From NCBI GenBank assembly GCA_020846745.1, contig JADLDI010000071.1:62001-126000 (forward strand): a DNA stretch of 64,000 nucleotides. Reading direction: 5' to 3'. This document shows positions 62,326 through 64,000 of the stretch, piece after piece. Numbering within the stretch: position 1 is the first letter of the stretch; each line of letters opens with the position of its first letter. The notes under the pieces were generated by a model. The model was not told the DNA's origin. It made no database searches and saw only the letters and a list, made by a program, of their open reading frames with translations. Source of the stretch: Bryobacterales bacterium. GTDB taxonomy: Bacteria; Acidobacteriota; Terriglobia; Bryobacterales; Bryobacteraceae. The position numbers were made by a program, and so were the translations under genes.

Positions 62326-63582
62326 ATGGGTGGTATTTCCGGTATTCTGCCTGAAATTAAGATGGGGCTCACCAGCCTCTTCGTTCATAAGCTGCGTTCG
62401 CTGCTGACCATGCTCGGTATGATCTTCGGCGTCGGAGCCGTGGTCGCCATGCTGTCGATCACCGCCGGCGCGCAGAAAGACATCATCGCTTCCATCGACC
62501 TTCTTGGTGTCAACAACATTCTCATCGAAGCCAAAGAAGCCGCCGACCGTAACGAACTCCAATCCCGGCGCCAGATTTCGCCCGGCCTCACCTTCCGCGA
62601 TTTCCGCGCCATCTCCGAGAACGTTCCCGGCCTCGCCGCCCTTACACCGCGCAAGCGCTTCAAGCCTCTGAAGGTCCTCCCCAAGACCGCGAATGAGCCG
62701 CCGGTCCTCATCGGCGTCGAACCCAGCTACCTCGAAATCCAGAGCCTCAAAGTCATCGAAGGCCGCTGGTTTACCGACCAGGAAAATCGCGACTCCGTTC
62801 CCGTCTGCGTCCTCGGCGAATCCGCCAAGGTGAATCTCTTGGGTTACGACCCTGCCGTCGGCAAGTTCGTGAAGATCAACGATACCTGGCTTCAGGTGGT
62901 CGGTGTCCTTGCCCCGCAGGCTTCAGCCGACACGGAAGTGGAAGGTCTCGAAGTCATCAACCGCAATAACCTCGTCATCTCGCCGCTCAACACCGTCATG
63001 CGCCGCTTCGAAGATAACAACAGCTACTTGAAAGACGAGATCGACGGCATCTATATTAAGGTGTCGAACGGCACGGATTCGGTCGAGACCGCCAGCGTCG
63101 TCAACGCCATCCTCACGGCCACCCATAAAGACGCCGGCGACTTCACCACCGTCGTCCCCGCCGGGTTGCTCGAACAAAAGCGCCGCACCTTGTCGATCTT
63201 CAATATCGTCATGATTTGTATCGCGGGCATCTCGCTGCTCGTCGGTGGTATCGGCATTATGAACATCATGCTCGCCACCGTGCTCGAGCGCACCCGCGAA
63301 ATCGGTATTCGTCGCGCCATCGGCGCGCGTCAGGCTGACATCATCCGGCAGTTCCTTACGGAAGCGGTGCTCATCTCGATCCTTGGCGGCTCGATCGGCG
63401 TCGCGTTTGGTTTAATACTATCCTGGATTATTGCAACTGCGGCCGGCTGGTCGACGGTGGTAACCACCTCCTCCATTGCGGTCGCCTTTAGTGTTTCGGT
63501 CGGAATCGGGCTACTCTTCGGGATCTACCCGGCCATGCAAGCCGCCAGACTCGACCCGATCGAAGCGATTCGATACGAGTAA
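62326..63582 (+). CDS. MacB/FtsX-type ABC transporter permease
   Basis: The 418-residue permease shows the MacB plan without an ATPase: a first TM helix (about 25-47, LRSLLTMLGMIFGVGAVVAML), a large periplasmic MacB-type core domain (about 50-280), and three C-terminal helices containing GIMNIMLATVLERTREIGIRRAIGA and YPAMQAARLDPIEAIRYE. It would convert ATP hydrolysis by a separate subunit into periplasmic motion that drives the adaptor/TolC conduit. No ATP-binding gene lies between the adaptors and the window end. Confidence 0.93.
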   Translation: MGGISGILPEIKMGLTSLFVHKLRSLLTMLGMIFGVGAVVAMLSITAGAQKDIIASIDLLGVNNILIEAKEAADRNELQSRRQISPGLTFRDFRAISENVPGLAALTPRKRFKPLKVLPKTANEPPVLIGVEPSYLEIQSLKVIEGRWFTDQENRDSVPVCVLGESAKVNLLGYDPAVGKFVKINDTWLQVVGVLAPQASADTEVEGLEVINRNNLVISPLNTVMRRFEDNNSYLKDEIDGIYIKVSNGTDSVETASVVNAILTATHKDAGDFTTVVPAGLLEQKRRTLSIFNIVMICIAGISLLVGGIGIMNIMLATVLERTREIGIRRAIGARQADIIRQFLTEAVLISILGGSIGVAFGLILSWIIATAAGWSTVVTTSSIAVAFSVSVGIGLLFGIYPAMQAARLDPIEAIRYE

Positions 63583-63591
63583 TACTTACCA

Positions 63592-64000
63592 ATGCGTTCT
63601 TTACGGATTGCACTCATTCTTTGTGTGTCCACCACCTTGTGGGCGCAGCAGTTGCTCGACACCCCGAAGTTCCCTCAAGGCGCCTATTTCCGCCAGTACT
63701 TCGGTAAGGAAGTGCCTCGTGTTGAGCTTCATCCCCCGGTCCGTCTCCAGGACTTTGTTGTCGGCGACCGGCTGGAACTCTCCCTTCGCTCCTACCTCGA
63801 ACTGGTGCTCGCCAACAACACCGACATCCAGATTCAGCGCATGTCGATTGAAACCTTCCGCAACGCGATCACGCGGTCCTATGGCCGGTTTGATCCGTTC
63901 ATGACGATGGGTTTTAACGCCACGCGTTCCAACAACCCCGCCACGAACGTATTGCAGGGGGCCACCACGGTCAGCCGGCTGGATCAGCCCTTCACTTCGC
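63592..64000 (+). CDS. TolC-like outer membrane efflux protein (5' part, runs off window)
   Basis: The first 136 codons encode a signal peptide (MRSLRIALILCVSTTLWA). The start of an outer membrane factor follows, including LELSLRSYLELVLANNTDIQIQRMSIE and RSYGRFDPFM, as in TolC-type helical hairpins. The ATG is nine bases behind the permease stop, completing an adaptor-permease-outer membrane factor operon. The remainder and any ATPase would lie beyond position 64000. Confidence 0.85.
   Translation, partial: MRSLRIALILCVSTTLWAQQLLDTPKFPQGAYFRQYFGKEVPRVELHPPVRLQDFVVGDRLELSLRSYLELVLANNTDIQIQRMSIETFRNAITRSYGRFDPFMTMGFNATRSNNPATNVLQGATTVSRLDQPFTS

Overview
The window reads as a chromosomal segment of a GC-rich Gram-negative bacterium, most likely an Acidobacteriota of the Bryobacterales/Solibacter type. 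This is an inference from several lineage-flavoured families: a large secreted protein with a TIGR03437-type C-terminus (14382-16919), a planctomycete-type cytochrome (PSCyt1/DUF1549/DUF1553) gene next to DUF1501 (1-2840), two neutral-ceramidase-like proteins, Tat-exported aldo/keto reductases, a ThuA protein, a PEP-CTERM protein, and adaptor/MacB/TolC export genes. Lnt, SPOR, TolC-like and HlyD proteins show a diderm envelope. I recognise no rRNA, tRNA, CRISPR array, insertion sequence or prophage; the region looks like settled chromosome.

Layout. 1-5.4 kb: PSD1/DUF1501 pair, DinB-like protein, aldo/keto reductase, output-less membrane sensor domain. 5.4-8.6 kb: subtilase ending in an NVVWGS repeat, divergent from a bacterial deoxyhypusine-synthase-like gene. 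8.7-12.6 kb: a macromolecular-synthesis-type operon (secreted HMA protein-dnaG-rpoD). 12.9-14.4 kb: truncated haemoglobin plus ferredoxin/flavin reductase behind a Crp/Fnr-type palindrome. 14.4-21.2 kb: secreted proteins, a tetraheme cytochrome fused to a formylglycine-enzyme-like domain, NfeD-like protein, ceramidase-like protein. 21.3-27.5 kb: a tightly packed run SPOR-lipA-lnt, then oligogalacturonate-lyase-like, SDR and M42 peptidase. 27.8-34.2 kb: PEP-CTERM protein, lipoprotein, TPR protein, class V aminotransferase, second ceramidase-like protein, lipid kinase. 34.2-36.3 kb: sulfite dehydrogenase pair and an orphan MNT nucleotidyltransferase. 36.4-40 kb: Hfq/LSM-like protein, transglutaminase-like protein, and a translationally coupled amidase/actin-like pair. 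40-46 kb: ThuA, SDR, infA, wecB, a stand-alone ClpB-D2-like ATPase and a membrane-anchored degenerate JAMM protein. 46-53.4 kb: rsmI, clpX, lon, engB, rho. 53.4-57 kb: a large GT-C-like membrane protein and a GT2 glycosyltransferase. 57-64 kb: three consecutive HlyD-type adaptors, two carrying large low-complexity insertions, then a MacB-type permease and the start of a TolC-like gene at the window edge.

The best candidates for undescribed biology are the three-adaptor export operon with Ser/Gly- and Gly/Met/Gln-rich inserts and no visible ATPase, the amidase/actin-like pair, the membrane-anchored JAMM-like protein facing a solitary ClpB-D2 ATPase, the tetraheme-cytochrome/FGE fusion, and the NVVWGS-tailed protease with its adjoining membrane protein. 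Many genes begin with TTG or GTG, often behind a clear Shine-Dalgarno sequence. All family assignments come from reading motifs; no database search was run.
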